The notes below the pieces were generated by a model. The model saw only the letters and a program-made list of their open reading frames with translations. It was not told the origin of the DNA and ran no database searches. From the NCBI GenBank assembly GCA_018663165.1, contig JABJES010000134.1:1-6792 (forward strand): 6,792 bases of DNA. Reading direction: 5' to 3'. Both the position numbers and the translations under genes were made by a program. Below, piece by piece: positions 6,691 through 6,792 of the stretch. The first letter of the stretch is position 1, and each line of letters begins with the position of its first letter. The DNA comes from Rhodospirillaceae bacterium (lineage in GTDB: Bacteria; Pseudomonadota; Alphaproteobacteria; UBA11136).

Positions 6691-6723
6691 CTAAGCAGCG
6701 AGTGCGATTTGATTATCGTTCGC
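6691..6723 (-). other. tmRNA tag reading frame (ANDNQIALAA, stop)
   Basis: The codons GCG AAC GAT AAT CAA ATC GCA CTC GCT GCT TAG encode ten residues. With the alanine carried by tmRNA itself the tag would read AANDNQIALAA. It has the AND-N start and the L-A-A end recognised by ClpX and typical of bacterial ssrA tags. The AND-N part is also the kind of segment bound by SspB. Confidence 0.9.
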
Positions 6724-6792
6724 AATTAACGATTGGCCCGATAACGGTGGGTACCATGCCGAACGAAAGTTATACCTTTTCCACGCACGTCG

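Larger units (their letters stand above)
6643..6792 (-). ncRNA. ssrA: Transfer-messenger RNA (tmRNA), coding piece of a permuted gene, partial
   Basis: tmRNA rescues stalled ribosomes and adds a degradation tag. On the minus strand the window edge begins with CGACGTGCGTGG, matching the conserved TTCGACG block near the mature 5' end of tmRNAs, so about 15-20 bases of that end lie outside the window. A region able to hold the first pseudoknot follows. TTAATTGCGAACGATAATC then resembles the resume-codon site (E. coli TTTAGTCGCAAACGACG). The tag frame is ANDNQIALAA-TAG. Only 92 bases lie between the tag stop and the sspB ATG, and they contain no T-arm or CCA end. A one-piece tmRNA needs over 200 bases there, so the gene must be permuted, with the acceptor piece upstream, beyond the window. 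The left boundary is uncertain and is set at the GC hairpin. Confidence 0.88.

Noticed and set aside
6756..6792. Possible plus-strand gene start (MPNESYTFSTHV) running off the right edge
   Set aside because: The same bases match the tmRNA 5' region on the minus strand, and no ribosome binding site precedes this ATG.

Overview
The window looks like chromosomal DNA of an alphaproteobacterium, probably a Rhodospirillales-type lineage. The evidence is an SspB of the alpha-proteobacterial type with a C-terminal LDAFRK motif, a ribbon-helix-helix protein of the RHH_4 type, a one-chain class I fumarase beside sspB, and a tmRNA gene whose layout only fits the permuted (two-piece) form. The genus cannot be fixed from the sequence.

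Left part (1-860): the N-terminal quarter of an exported PQQ-dependent alcohol dehydrogenase on the minus strand. It has an intact ribosome binding site and signal peptide but stops after 148 codons, next to an AT-rich edge, so it is most likely a truncated remnant. About 280 bases of non-coding DNA follow, then a 19-bp dyad and a strong terminator serving the next gene.

Middle part (860-3457): a secreted protein of unknown function and a class I SAM-dependent methyltransferase, both on the minus strand. Divergent from the methyltransferase is a plus-strand sugar-nucleotide epimerase, best matched to UDP-glucuronate 4-epimerase. The last two may take part in surface-glycan or small-molecule modification; this rests on context only.

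Right part (3480-6792): a compact minus-strand series, read from right to left. It runs ssrA (tmRNA coding piece, cut by the window edge), sspB, class I fumarase, an alpha/beta hydrolase, and a small ribbon-helix-helix protein. Fumarase and hydrolase overlap at TGATG, and the hydrolase and ribbon-helix-helix genes are 19 bases apart, so these are probably co-transcribed.

The most notable point is the right edge. The tmRNA reading frame encodes ANDNQIALAA-stop, and the gene just downstream encodes the adaptor expected to deliver such tagged proteins to ClpXP. Tag and tag reader are therefore neighbours on one strand. Only 92 bases separate the tag stop from the sspB start, too few for the 3' part of a one-piece tmRNA.
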